NCBI GenBank assembly: GCA_041920505.1
Contig: JBHGXV010000066.1
Coordinates: 1 to 64,000 of the forward strand
Source: JBHGXV01 sp041920505
GTDB lineage: Bacteria; Bacillota; Bacilli; Brevibacillales; Brevibacillaceae
Direction of reading: 5' to 3'
DNA: 64,000 bases
Shown here: positions 15,648 through 24,087 of the stretch, one piece after another
Position numbering within the stretch: the stretch's first letter is position 1
Layout of the letters: every line of letters starts with the position of its first letter
Program-made: the position numbers and the translations under genes
The notes under the pieces: generated by a model
Databases searched by the model: none
What the model saw: the letters and a program-made list of their open reading frames with translations, nothing else
Told to the model about the DNA's origin: nothing

Positions 15648-16822
15648 CAGCGAAGGAAGCGACAGAGATGAAAGGGCGCGCGGGACGGCGCACGATCAAG
15701 CCCGGGGCGACGGTCGGCCTGCTTGGAGGCGGACAACTAGGCCGGATGATTGCCCTCGCCGGACGGGCGATGGGGTATCGGTTCGTCACGCTGGACCCGA
15801 CCGAAGACGCGCCGAGCGGACAAGTGTCGGACCGGCAGATCGTCGCCGCCTACGACGATGTGGCCGCCGCGATGCAACTGGCGGAAGAAAGCGACGTGAT
15901 CACCTACGAATTTGAAAACGTCGACGCACAAGTGGCGCGGGTGCTGGAGACGGAGTCGTATGTGCCGCAGGGCAGCGAGCTACTTAGCATCACGCAACAC
16001 CGGATTCGCGAAAAGACGGCGGTGCAGGCGCTCGGCATTCCCGTCGCGCCGTTTCGGGCCGTCGGGAGTCTGGACGACCTCACGCGGGCGATCGACGAAC
16101 TGGGCCTGCCGGCGGTGATGAAAACCGCGACAGGCGGGTACGACGGCAAGGGGCAGCGCGTCTTGCGCAAGCGAGAGGAACTGGCCGGTGCCTACGTCGA
16201 ACTGGCGCGGACGGGAGCGGAATTGGTCGTGGAACAGTTCGTCCCGTTCGTCAAGGAACTGTCGGTGATCGCCGCCCGCAGTGTCTCAGGCGAACTGGCG
16301 ACGTTTCCTGTGGCGGAAAACGTGCACGTGGACAACATCCTGCATCTGTCGATCGTCCCGGCCCGGGTGGATCGGGCGGTCGTGGCCGAAGCGGAGCGGA
16401 TCGCCGCACGGATCGCCGAAGGACTTGGCGTCGTCGGACTGATCGCCGTCGAAATGTTTCTCACCGCCGACGGCAGGCTGTACGTGAACGAACTGGCGCC
16501 GCGGCCGCACAATTCCGGCCACTACACGATGGACGCCTGTGTCACGTCCCAGTTCGAACAGCACTTGCGGGCCGTCTGCGATCTGCCGCTCGGCTCCACC
16601 CGGCTGCTCACCCCTGTGGTGATGGTCAATGTGCTGGGGGAGCACCTGGACAAGCTGATGGAGCGGGTGGACGCGCTTGGACCCACCTGCAAGCTGCACC
16701 TCTACGGGAAACAGGAGAGCAAGGCGAAGCGCAAGATGGGCCATCTGAACGTGCTGGCCGACACGGTGGACGATGCGCTTTCGATCATTCGCGGACTTGA
16801 GATATGGGAACGGGAGGACTAG
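15644..16822 (+). CDS. purK: 5-(carboxyamino)imidazole ribonucleotide synthase
   Basis: A 392-residue ATP-grasp enzyme carboxylating AIR with bicarbonate and ATP. It opens with the nucleotide-binding segment VGLLGGGQLGRM. ATP-grasp motifs follow: KTATGGYDGKGQ, VVEQFVPFVKELSVI and the metal-binding ELAPRPHNSGHYT. ATG 15644 overlaps the purE stop by four bases, so translation is probably coupled. The first 20 residues are a basic extension before the Rossmann-like start; a later start is conceivable. Confidence 0.95.
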   Translation: MTAKEATEMKGRAGRRTIKPGATVGLLGGGQLGRMIALAGRAMGYRFVTLDPTEDAPSGQVSDRQIVAAYDDVAAAMQLAEESDVITYEFENVDAQVARVLETESYVPQGSELLSITQHRIREKTAVQALGIPVAPFRAVGSLDDLTRAIDELGLPAVMKTATGGYDGKGQRVLRKREELAGAYVELARTGAELVVEQFVPFVKELSVIAARSVSGELATFPVAENVHVDNILHLSIVPARVDRAVVAEAERIAARIAEGLGVVGLIAVEMFLTADGRLYVNELAPRPHNSGHYTMDACVTSQFEQHLRAVCDLPLGSTRLLTPVVMVNVLGEHLDKLMERVDALGPTCKLHLYGKQESKAKRKMGHLNVLADTVDDALSIIRGLEIWERED

Positions 16823-16825
16823 ACG

Positions 16826-18121
16826 ATGATTGAACGTTACACACGCCCGGAGATGCGGGCAATCTGGACCGAAGAAAACAAGTTTCGGGCATGGCTGGAG
16901 GTAGAGTTGCTCGCGTGCGAAGCCTGGTCGAAACTGGGCGTCATCCCGGAGGAAGACGTCAAGAAACTCCGGGCCAACGCCGGATTTGACATCAAACGCA
17001 TCTACGAAATCGAGGAAGAGACGCGCCACGACGTGGTGGCGTTTACCCGCGCCGTCTCGGAGACGCTGGGCGAGGAGAAAAAGTGGGTGCACTACGGCCT
17101 GACCTCTACGGACGTGGTGGATACGGCGCTCTCCTATTTGCTCTTGCAAGCCAATGAGATTCTGGAAAAAGACTTGTTGGATTTCATCGACATCCTCGCG
17201 GAAAAGGCGCGGGAACACAAGGACACGGTGATGATGGGTCGCACCCACGGCGTGCACGCCGAGCCGACCACCTTCGGACTGAAGATGGCGCTCTGGTACG
17301 AAGAGATGAAGCGCAACCTGGAGCGCTTCCGCGACGCGAAGAAACAGATCGCGGTCGGCAAAATCTCCGGCGCGGTCGGCACGTACGCCAACATCGACCC
17401 GTTCGTCGAGCAGTACGTCTGTGAAAAGCTGGGATTGACGCCCGCGCCGATCTCGACGCAGACGCTGCAGCGCGACCGGCACGCGCAGTACATGGCGACG
17501 CTGGCCCTGATCGCCACCTCGCTCGACAAGTTCGCCACGGAGATTCGCGGTCTGCAGAAGAGCGAGATGCGCGAGGTGGAGGAACCGTTCGCCAAAGGGC
17601 AAAAAGGCTCGTCAGCGATGCCGCACAAGCGCAACCCGATCGGCTGCGAGAACATCTCCGGGCTGGCCCGGGTGATTCGCGGCCACATGCTCTCCGCCTA
17701 CGAAAACGTGCCGCTGTGGCACGAGCGGGACATCTCCCACTCGTCGGTGGAGCGGGTGATTTTGCCTGACGCCACCCAACTGCTCAACTACATGCTGCGC
17801 CGCTTCATGAACATCGTGAAAAACCTGACCGTTTTCCCGGAAAACATGAAGCGCAACATGGACCGCACCTTTGGCCTAATCTATTCGCAACAAGTGCTGC
17901 TCAAGCTGATCGACAAGGGACTGAGCCGCGAAAAAGCCTACGACACCGTGCAGCCGCGCGCGATGCAGGCATGGGAGGAACAGCGGTCGTTCCGCGAGAT
18001 CATCAGCGAGGACGAGACGGTGAAGTCGCTGTTGACCCCGGAAGAACTGGACGACTGCTTCGACTACCGGTACCACTTGAAGCACGTGGATACGATTTTC
18101 CAACGGCTTGGTTTGCTGTAA
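16826..18121 (+). CDS. purB: Adenylosuccinate lyase
   Basis: A 431-residue enzyme of the fumarase/aspartase superfamily that cleaves SAICAR and adenylosuccinate. The signature loop SSAMPHKRNP is intact, as are GRTHGVHAEPTTFG and HYGLTSTDVVDTA. ATG 16826 has GGGAGG nine bases upstream and follows purK by three bases. A terminator comes directly after, so the purEKB unit ends here, unlike the continuous 12-gene operon of B. subtilis. Confidence 0.97.
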   Translation: MIERYTRPEMRAIWTEENKFRAWLEVELLACEAWSKLGVIPEEDVKKLRANAGFDIKRIYEIEEETRHDVVAFTRAVSETLGEEKKWVHYGLTSTDVVDTALSYLLLQANEILEKDLLDFIDILAEKAREHKDTVMMGRTHGVHAEPTTFGLKMALWYEEMKRNLERFRDAKKQIAVGKISGAVGTYANIDPFVEQYVCEKLGLTPAPISTQTLQRDRHAQYMATLALIATSLDKFATEIRGLQKSEMREVEEPFAKGQKGSSAMPHKRNPIGCENISGLARVIRGHMLSAYENVPLWHERDISHSSVERVILPDATQLLNYMLRRFMNIVKNLTVFPENMKRNMDRTFGLIYSQQVLLKLIDKGLSREKAYDTVQPRAMQAWEEQRSFREIISEDETVKSLLTPEELDDCFDYRYHLKHVDTIFQRLGLL

Positions 18122-18131
18122 ATGTTGCGGG

Positions 18132-18171
18132 CACCCGCTGCCACGAAAGACGATGGCGGCGGGTGTTTTTT
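18132..18171 (+). terminator. Terminator of purEKB
   Basis: CACCCGC-TGCCA and TGGCG-GCGGGTG form a stem followed by six T. Confidence 0.8.
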
Positions 18172-18236
18172 GTGTGATAGGATGGATGTGTGAGGGTTCC
18201 TGAAATGGGAAAATGTGTTTTGGTGAAGGGGGGCTG

Positions 18237-18599
18237 TTGCTTTTGATCGCGAAGGTGGGTAGCCGTACCGCGTTTGTCATCTTCGGTTTGTTGACAATCG
18301 TACTCGGTTTGGCGACAGGGTGTACGCCCAAAAGTTCAACGAACGGCCCGCCGGTTTCAAGGGAACAGGCAGTGGAAGCGGCTATACATGCTTACAGACT
18401 GACAGGAGTTCGGCATACTGATCTGCGACACCTCTCGAAAGAGGAGTTACAAGCTGTTCCTGGCCATGTGAAAACTCTTTCCCCCATTTATTATGTAATG
18501 GAAGGAACCGATTCATCTGGTCGAGCCGTTACCATCTATGTTTCTTCCATGGACGTTGCCTATCATTTTTTATCTGGCAAGTCTGCGACCGGTAAGTAA
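18237..18599 (+). CDS. Putative small lipoprotein of unknown function
   Basis: About 120 residues. An N-terminal signal segment (TAFVIFGLLTIVLG) ends in the lipobox LATGC, so it is probably anchored to the outer face of the membrane. The mature part has a short helical region (SREQAVEAAIHAYRL) and a sheet-like end (YYVMEGTDSSGRAVTIYVSS), reminiscent of small PepSY/DUF folds, but I do not recognise a family. The start is uncertain: TTG 18237 sits after AAGGGGGG, and ATG 18213 is in frame. It lies between two terminators and is less GC-rich than its neighbours. Confidence 0.6.
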   Translation: MLLIAKVGSRTAFVIFGLLTIVLGLATGCTPKSSTNGPPVSREQAVEAAIHAYRLTGVRHTDLRHLSKEELQAVPGHVKTLSPIYYVMEGTDSSGRAVTIYVSSMDVAYHFLSGKSATGK

Positions 18600-18607
18600 T
18601 CCAGTAA

Positions 18608-18635
18608 CCTCTCTCCCTTGCGGAGAGGGGTTTTT
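18608..18635 (+). terminator. Terminator after the small lipoprotein gene
   Basis: CCTCTC and GAGAGG enclose a 9-nt loop and are followed by GGTTTTT. Confidence 0.7.
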
Positions 18636-18686
18636 GGATTTCACCAGTCTGTAGTAACATATAAGGAAAAACTCGGAGGTGGTCAG

Positions 18687-19652
18687 ATGAAGCGGACGCA
18701 GACGATCACGGACGTGCCCGGGATCAAGGTGGGGCACGCGCAGGATGAACAGGCGCTGACCGGCTGCACGGTGGTGCTGGTGGAGGACGGAGCGGTTTGC
18801 GGTGTGGATGTGCGCGGGTCGGCTCCGGGGACGCGGGAAACGGATTTGCTCTCGCCCGTCAATCTGGTGCAACAGGTGCACGCCATTTGCCTTAGCGGCG
18901 GCAGTGCTTTCGGTTTGGACGCGGCCTGTGGCGTGATGGCGTATCTGGAGGAGCGGGGGATCGGGCTGGATGTGGGTGTGGCCCGCGTGCCGATCGTGCC
19001 GGCGGCGGTGCTGTTTGACCTGGCGATCGGCGATCCGCGCGTCCGGCCCGATCGGGGGATGGGATATCAGGCGGCCAGCCGGGCAAGCACGGGGGCAGTC
19101 GCCGAGGGAAACGTTGGGGCGGGATGCGGCGCTACGGTGGGCAAACTGGCGGGATTCGAGCGGGCGATGAAAAGCGGGCTCGGCACCGCGTCGCGTCTTC
19201 TCGGGAGCGGACTGGCCGTCGGGGCTGTGGTGGCGGTAAATGCGATCGGTGAGGTGCGTGCCAGAGAGACGGGCGAAGTGCTTGCCGGGCCGCTCGGCGA
19301 CGACGGACAGTGGCTGGACAGTCTGATGTTGCTTGCGGAGCGGTCGTTTGCCCCGATCCCGCCCGGCACCAACACGACGATTGCGGTGGTGGCAAGCAAC
19401 GCCAACCTGACCAAGGCAGAAGCCAACAAAGTGGCTCAAATGGCGCACGACGGCCTGGCCCGGACGATAGTCCCCGTGCACACGATGTACGACGGCGACA
19501 CCGTGTTTGCGCTGGCGACTGGCGGAGTGAATGCGCCGGTCGATCTGGTCGGGGCGCTTTCAGCCGAGGTGCTGGCTGAGGCAGTGGAACGGGCGGTGAA
19601 GGCGGCCCGCTCGGCAGGCGGACGTCCGGCGTACGCGGACATCAGGGGCTGA
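18687..19652 (+). CDS. P1-family peptidase (DmpA/L-aminopeptidase-like Ntn hydrolase)
   Basis: A 321-residue member of peptidase family P1 (S58). These enzymes cleave themselves into two chains, and the residue freed at the new N-terminus is the nucleophile. Visible signatures are ITDVPGIKVGHAQD, ICLSGGSAFGLDAACGVM, GNVGAGCGATVGK and, at about residue 230, GTNTTIAVVASNA. Cleavage before Thr in NTTI is the likely activation site. ATG 18687 follows CGGAGGTGG. The gene stands between purB and purC with its own terminator, so it may not be linked to purine synthesis. Its substrate is unknown. Confidence 0.85.
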   Translation: MKRTQTITDVPGIKVGHAQDEQALTGCTVVLVEDGAVCGVDVRGSAPGTRETDLLSPVNLVQQVHAICLSGGSAFGLDAACGVMAYLEERGIGLDVGVARVPIVPAAVLFDLAIGDPRVRPDRGMGYQAASRASTGAVAEGNVGAGCGATVGKLAGFERAMKSGLGTASRLLGSGLAVGAVVAVNAIGEVRARETGEVLAGPLGDDGQWLDSLMLLAERSFAPIPPGTNTTIAVVASNANLTKAEANKVAQMAHDGLARTIVPVHTMYDGDTVFALATGGVNAPVDLVGALSAEVLAEAVERAVKAARSAGGRPAYADIRG

Positions 19653-19723
19653 GACGGCGCGATGCCGCCCTCGCTTGAGCGAGCGGGAACCATCGCCCAT
19701 GACATGACGGACTTTGACCATAA

Positions 19724-19768
19724 ACAAAACGCAGTCGCCCGGCAAGCGGGTGACTGCGTTTGCTTGTT
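19724..19768. terminator. Bidirectional terminator between convergent peptidase genes
   Basis: ACGCAGTC-GCCCG and CGGGT-GACTGCGT form a long stem with A-rich and T-rich flanks. It separates the plus-strand P1 peptidase from the minus-strand M29 peptidase. Confidence 0.8.
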
Positions 19769-19786
19769 TGTTGCGTCTGTTGTTGA

Positions 19787-20899
19787 TTATACCAGGTTTT
19801 CCGGGTTGAGCCCTTCCAGTTCTGGCAGGACGAAACGGCCGTCTTTGCGGATCAGCACGTCGTCGAACCAGATTTCGCCGCCGCCGTACTCCGGACGCTG
19901 GATTTGCACCAGGTCCCAGTGGATCGAGGAGCGGTTGCCGTTGTCGGCGATGTCGTAGGCGTTGCCCGGCGTAAAGTGGAAGCTGCCGGCGATTTTTTCG
20001 TCAAACAGGATGTCCTGCATCGGGTGCAGGATGTACGGGTTGAAGCCAATGGCGAACTCGCCGATGTAGCGGGCGCCTTCGTCGGTGTCGAGGATTTCGT
20101 TCAGCACCTTGGTGTTGCTGCTGGTCGCTTCGACGATCTTGCCTGCCTTGAAGGTCAGCTGGATGTCGGTAAACGAGGTGCTGTGGTAGTTGGTCGGCGC
20201 GTTGAAATAGATCGTGCCTTCTACGGAATCTTTTACTGGCGCGGTATAGACTTCGCCGTCCGGGATGTTCATCTTGCCGTCGCACTTGATCGCCGGAATG
20301 CCCTTGATCGAGAAGCGCAGGTCGGTTTTCGGCCCGACGATGCGCACGCGGTCGGTCCGCTCCATCAGCTCGACCAGCGGATCCATCGCCGCAGACATTT
20401 TCGAGTAGTCCAGGTTGCATACGGAGAAGTAGAAGTCCTCGAAGCCTTCGAGGCTCATGTTGGCCGCTTGCGCCATCGCCTTGTTCGGGTAGCGCAGGAC
20501 CACCCAACGCTTTTTCGGGATGCGCTCGCCGAAGTGCACCTGTTTGTAGAAGATGCGGGAGTACAGCCCCATCTTCTCTTCCGGGATGTCCGAGTATTCG
20601 TTGATGTTGTCAAACGCGCGGATCGCGATGTAGGCGTCCACGTCCTGCATGCGGGACAGCTCGTGTTTGGCCAAGAGCGCCATGTGTTCTTCGCTCGTGT
20701 CCATGATCAGCGCGCGCATCACTTCCTGGTCCTTGAGCGTGACCAACGGCAGGGCGCCCACGGCAAACGCTTCGCGCACCAGCGCGCGGACGATCGGCAC
20801 CTGCAGGCCGATGTTTTCGATCAGCACTTTTTCTCCTTTTTGCAGGTTGAGCGAGTAGCGGATCAGTTTGCTGGCCAGTTCCTGAATACGTGGGTCCAT
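19787..20899 (-). CDS. M29-family aminopeptidase (AmpS/PepS-like)
   Basis: A 370-residue cytosolic metallo-aminopeptidase of the thermophilic aminopeptidase family M29. Metal-ligand regions are visible: IPDGEVYTAP, IGEFAIGFNP, HFTPGNAY and SSIHWDLVQ. The ATG has GAGGTG upstream on the minus strand. A TATAAT at 20943-20948 (minus strand) is the likely -10. Length and motif order fit the family. It faces an iron alcohol dehydrogenase gene on the same strand, separated by 100 nt with a promoter, so the two are probably transcribed independently. Confidence 0.92.
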   Translation of the reverse strand: MDPRIQELASKLIRYSLNLQKGEKVLIENIGLQVPIVRALVREAFAVGALPLVTLKDQEVMRALIMDTSEEHMALLAKHELSRMQDVDAYIAIRAFDNINEYSDIPEEKMGLYSRIFYKQVHFGERIPKKRWVVLRYPNKAMAQAANMSLEGFEDFYFSVCNLDYSKMSAAMDPLVELMERTDRVRIVGPKTDLRFSIKGIPAIKCDGKMNIPDGEVYTAPVKDSVEGTIYFNAPTNYHSTSFTDIQLTFKAGKIVEATSSNTKVLNEILDTDEGARYIGEFAIGFNPYILHPMQDILFDEKIAGSFHFTPGNAYDIADNGNRSSIHWDLVQIQRPEYGGGEIWFDDVLIRKDGRFVLPELEGLNPENLV

Positions 20900-20942
20900 G
20901 ACAGCACCTCGATAAAGTTATTTTTGCTGATTGACAATTCTT

Positions 20943-20948
20943 ATTATA
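20943..20948 (-). promoter_or_regulatory. -10 element of the M29 peptidase gene
   Basis: A perfect TATAAT on the minus strand lies 44 nt before the start codon. No strong -35 is seen 17 nt upstream (GTGATT). Confidence 0.45.
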
Positions 20949-20999
20949 GCCGTTTGGCCAGAGAGAATCACGGGTTTTTTTCGGCTGTCACGGGTTTCA

Positions 21000-22199
21000 T
21001 CAGAAGCACGCTTCGTAGATCGCCAACACGTCGCGTTCGTACAACGGGCGGGAACTCATGATGTGGTCGGCCCCCCTGCCGCCAATGCGCACCGCTTCGC
21101 GGGCCATCTCCGCAAGCGAATCGCGGGTGACGCCGAAATCGGACAGGTGTTGGGTGATGCCCATCCGGGCAAACCATTCGCCGACCGCTCCGATCGTCTC
21201 TTCCGCCGCCGTCCGGTCGTCCGAGGCCTGTACGCCGAAGCACTCACGGCCCATCCGCGCCAACCGCTCCGGACGATCCTCAAGGATCACCTGGCGGAAG
21301 TAGGGCAGGGCGAGAATCGCCAATCCTCGCCCGTGAGCGATGTCGTAGTAGCCGCTTACCGTGTGCTCCACCTGGTGCAGCGGGTAACCAGCGCCGCGTC
21401 CGCTCAAGGTAAACGGGCTGATCGCCAGCGTGCTGGTCCACAAGAGCGTGGAGCGAGCCTCTTCGTTTGCCGGGTCGGCCATCGCCACGGTGGAGAAGCG
21501 AACCACCTGGCGGATAAGCGACTCGGTGAAGCCGTCCTGCACGTGGGCGTCGCCTGCTCCAATCAGGTAGGCTTCGAACAGATGAGAAAAGATGTCGGCG
21601 CACGATTCGGCGGTGACGTTGGCGGGAACCGTATAGGTAAGCGACGGATCGAGAATCGCCACCTTGGGATACAGGCCGGGGCCGCTGATCGACGATTTCT
21701 CGTGGCTTTCCCAGTGGGTGAGCACACTGAGGTGGTTGGCCTCGGAACCGGTGGCCGCCACGGTCGGGATGGTCATGATCGGCAAGGCGTGCTCGATCGG
21801 CAACAGTTCTTTCCACAGACCGGCCGGGTTGCCCCGCATGTAGTCGTAGATCGGCCGGCCGGAGAGGGCAACGGTGGCGATCGCCTTCGCCGCGTCCATC
21901 ACCGAGCCGCCGCCGAGCGCGATGACGAAGTCGCATCCGTTCTCGCGGGCGATCCGCGCTCCTTCGTCGATGGTCGTTGTCCGCGGGTTGGGCTCGACGC
22001 GGTCAAACAGTATGTGCGGCACCTCCGCCTGCTCCAACAGGCGAATCACCCGATCCAAAAGGCCGGTCGCCTTGGCGGAACGGCCGCCGGTGACGAGCAG
22101 CGCTTTTTTTCCCAACTGCCGGGCCTCTTTGCCGACGCGCTCCAATTCACCGACACCGAACCATACGCGGGTGGGGAACGATATGTCAAACGGGAACAA
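21000..22199 (-). CDS. Iron-containing (type III) alcohol dehydrogenase
   Basis: A 399-residue NAD(P)-dependent dehydrogenase of the Fe-ADH family, closest in look to butanol dehydrogenases. The NAD-binding GGGSVMDAAKAIA and the metal region HQVEHTVSGYYDIAHGRGLAIL are present. I place the start at TTG 22199, six bases after GAGGTG; an in-frame GTG at 22208 lies within that ribosome binding site. Substrate range cannot be told. The gene is divergent from purC, with about 230 bp between. Confidence 0.9.
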   Translation of the reverse strand: MFPFDISFPTRVWFGVGELERVGKEARQLGKKALLVTGGRSAKATGLLDRVIRLLEQAEVPHILFDRVEPNPRTTTIDEGARIARENGCDFVIALGGGSVMDAAKAIATVALSGRPIYDYMRGNPAGLWKELLPIEHALPIMTIPTVAATGSEANHLSVLTHWESHEKSSISGPGLYPKVAILDPSLTYTVPANVTAESCADIFSHLFEAYLIGAGDAHVQDGFTESLIRQVVRFSTVAMADPANEEARSTLLWTSTLAISPFTLSGRGAGYPLHQVEHTVSGYYDIAHGRGLAILALPYFRQVILEDRPERLARMGRECFGVQASDDRTAAEETIGAVGEWFARMGITQHLSDFGVTRDSLAEMAREAVRIGGRGADHIMSSRPLYERDVLAIYEACF

Positions 22200-22294
22200 T
22201 ACAATCACCTCATCAGGGTATTCTTGGGAAGATGGTTCTCATCTATTCTAGCACAACCGGCAAAAACAGCGCGAATCCGTGTGTGCCTTGGGCA

Positions 22295-22386
22295 AAATCC
22301 GAACATTTTTCAACCTTGCCATTTGGCTTTAAACGTTGAAAATCGCGTATATTTGTGGTTTAATTTAAATGTAATGTTCGTAAAAT
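22295..22386 (+). promoter_or_regulatory. purC promoter with two PurR-box-like elements
   Basis: TTGAAA (22336-22341), a 17-nt spacer and TTTAAT (22359-22364). AAATCCGAACATT at 22295-22307 matches the PurR box consensus in full. An inverted element AATGTTCGTAAAAT lies at 22373-22386, with its GTTCG eleven bases past the -10. The purH promoter has the same core layout. Confidence 0.75.
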
Positions 22387-22430
22387 GACTGTATTTGCGA
22401 GTTTGGACCCTGCGGGAAGGAGAGTTGGCA

Positions 22431-23150
22431 GTGGAAAAACGGGAACAACTGTATGAAGGGAAGGCGAAGAAGATTTATCGCACTTCCGAACCTGGTCTCT
22501 ACTGGGTGGAGTACAAGGACGACGCGACTGCGTTCAACGGAGAAAAGAAAGGGACGATCACCGGCAAGGGCGAGCTGAACAACCGGATCACCGCGATCTT
22601 TTTCAACCTGCTGAAAGATCACGGGATCGACAACCACTTCGTCCGGCTGTTGTCCGCCAACGAACAACTGGTGCGCCAGGTGGAGATTATTCCGCTGGAG
22701 GTTGTCGTCCGCAACATCGCTGCAGGCTCTCTCGCCAAGCGGCTGGGCCTGGAGGAAGGCACGCCGCTCCCGCAGCCGGTGATGGAGTTTTACTATAAAA
22801 ACGATACGCTGGGCGATCCGCTGATCAACCACTCGCACATCAAGGTGCTGGGGGTGGCGAGCGAAGCGGATTTGGCCGAGATCGAGGCACTTGCGCTGAA
22901 AGTGAACGACGTGCTGAACGAGCATCTCGCCCGGCGGGACGTGCTGCTCGTCGATTTCAAGCTGGAGTTTGGCCGCACCCCGGACGGGACGATTCTCTTG
23001 GCGGACGAGATTTCCCCGGACACCTGCCGCTTCTGGGATGCGAAGACGAAGGAAAAACTGGACAAGGACCGCTTCCGCCGCGATCTGGGCCATGTCGCGG
23101 AAGCGTATCAAGAAATGCTGCGCCGATTGGGAGGAGAGAATCATGCGTAA
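22431..23150 (+). CDS. purC: Phosphoribosylaminoimidazole-succinocarboxamide (SAICAR) synthase
   Basis: A 239-residue enzyme joining CAIR and aspartate with ATP. It starts EKREQLYEGKAKKIY, and the signatures LEVVVRNIAAGS and LLADEISPDTCRFWD are intact. GTG 22431 lies eight bases after GGAAGGAG; an upstream TTG (22395) is less likely. The gene heads the purC-S-Q-L-F-M-N unit and its stop overlaps the start of purS by eight bases. Control by PurR is inferred from the boxes upstream. Confidence 0.97.
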   Translation: MEKREQLYEGKAKKIYRTSEPGLYWVEYKDDATAFNGEKKGTITGKGELNNRITAIFFNLLKDHGIDNHFVRLLSANEQLVRQVEIIPLEVVVRNIAAGSLAKRLGLEEGTPLPQPVMEFYYKNDTLGDPLINHSHIKVLGVASEADLAEIEALALKVNDVLNEHLARRDVLLVDFKLEFGRTPDGTILLADEISPDTCRFWDAKTKEKLDKDRFRRDLGHVAEAYQEMLRRLGGENHA

Positions 23151-23391
23151 AGCGATTGTATATGTAACTCTGCGAGAAAGCGTTCTGGACCCGCAAGGCC
23201 ATGCCGTGAAGGGAGCATTGCACTCCCTCGGGTTCAACGAAGTCACTGACGTGCGTATCGGCAAGTACATGGAACTGAACCTGGATACCGAGGACCGCGC
23301 AGAGGCGGAGGCCAAAGTGCGCGAGATGTGCGAAAAGCTGTTGGCCAACACTGTGATCGAAGACTACCGCTTCGAGATCGTGGAGGGCTGA
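23143..23391 (+). CDS. purS: FGAM synthase subunit PurS
   Basis: An 82-residue small subunit that couples PurQ and PurL in the three-part formylglycinamidine ribonucleotide synthase. It begins MRKAIVYVTLRESVLDPQG and contains ALHSLGFNEVTDVRIGKY. GGAGGAG lies just upstream of the ATG. It overlaps the end of purC and is followed three bases later by purQ. Confidence 0.96.
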   Translation: MRKAIVYVTLRESVLDPQGHAVKGALHSLGFNEVTDVRIGKYMELNLDTEDRAEAEAKVREMCEKLLANTVIEDYRFEIVEG

Positions 23392-23394
23392 GCG

Positions 23395-24087
23395 ATGCGA
23401 GTAGCCGTAATCGTCTTTCCCGGTTCCAATGCCGATGTGGACATGTACTACGCCGTCGAAGACGTGATGGGCGTGCCGGTCGATTATGTCTGGCACAGCG
23501 CGACCGACCTGTCAGGGTATGACGTGATTCTGTTGCCCGGCGGCTTTTCCTATGGCGACTACCTGCGCTGCGGGGCGGTCGCCCGATTCTCGCCGGTGAT
23601 GGAGCAAGTGATGAAGGCAGCCGAAGCCGGCAAGCTGGTAATGGGCGTGTGCAACGGCTTCCAGATCCTGCTCGAGGCAGGACTGTTGCCGGGCGCGATG
23701 CTGCGCAACACCACGCTCAAATACCGCTGCAAACTGGTGCCGCTCGTCGTCGTCAACAACGAAACGCCGTTTACCCGCGATTACGCGCCGGGCGAAGTGA
23801 TCCAGATCCCGATCGCCCACGGGGAAGGCAACTACTATTGCGACGAGGCGACCTTGGCCAAACTGAAGGCCAACAAGCAGATCGTGTTCCAATACGAAGG
23901 AGAGAACCCGAACGGTTCCATTGAAAATATCGCGGGCATTATCAACGAACGAGGAAACGTCCTGGGCATGATGCCCCATCCGGAACGGGCGGTGCACGAG
24001 TGGATGACCTCCGCCGACGGACGACGCATGTTTACCTCGATCTTAACGACTTGGAGGGAACGTAACGGTGTCACAGCTCACGCATAA
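23395..24087 (+). CDS. purQ: FGAM synthase glutaminase subunit PurQ
   Basis: A 230-residue class I glutamine amidotransferase feeding ammonia to PurL. The nucleophile is the Cys of VMGVCNGFQ, and the catalytic His-Glu are in MMPHPERAVHEW. GGAGGG precedes the ATG. It overlaps purL by 20 nt, which suggests coupled translation of complex subunits. Confidence 0.97.
   Translation: MRVAVIVFPGSNADVDMYYAVEDVMGVPVDYVWHSATDLSGYDVILLPGGFSYGDYLRCGAVARFSPVMEQVMKAAEAGKLVMGVCNGFQILLEAGLLPGAMLRNTTLKYRCKLVPLVVVNNETPFTRDYAPGEVIQIPIAHGEGNYYCDEATLAKLKANKQIVFQYEGENPNGSIENIAGIINERGNVLGMMPHPERAVHEWMTSADGRRMFTSILTTWRERNGVTAHA

Noticed and set aside
20970..20996. CACGGGTTT direct repeat as a regulatory site between the M29 peptidase and iron ADH genes
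   Set aside because: Only two short copies, no palindrome, and no second occurrence near a related gene was seen.
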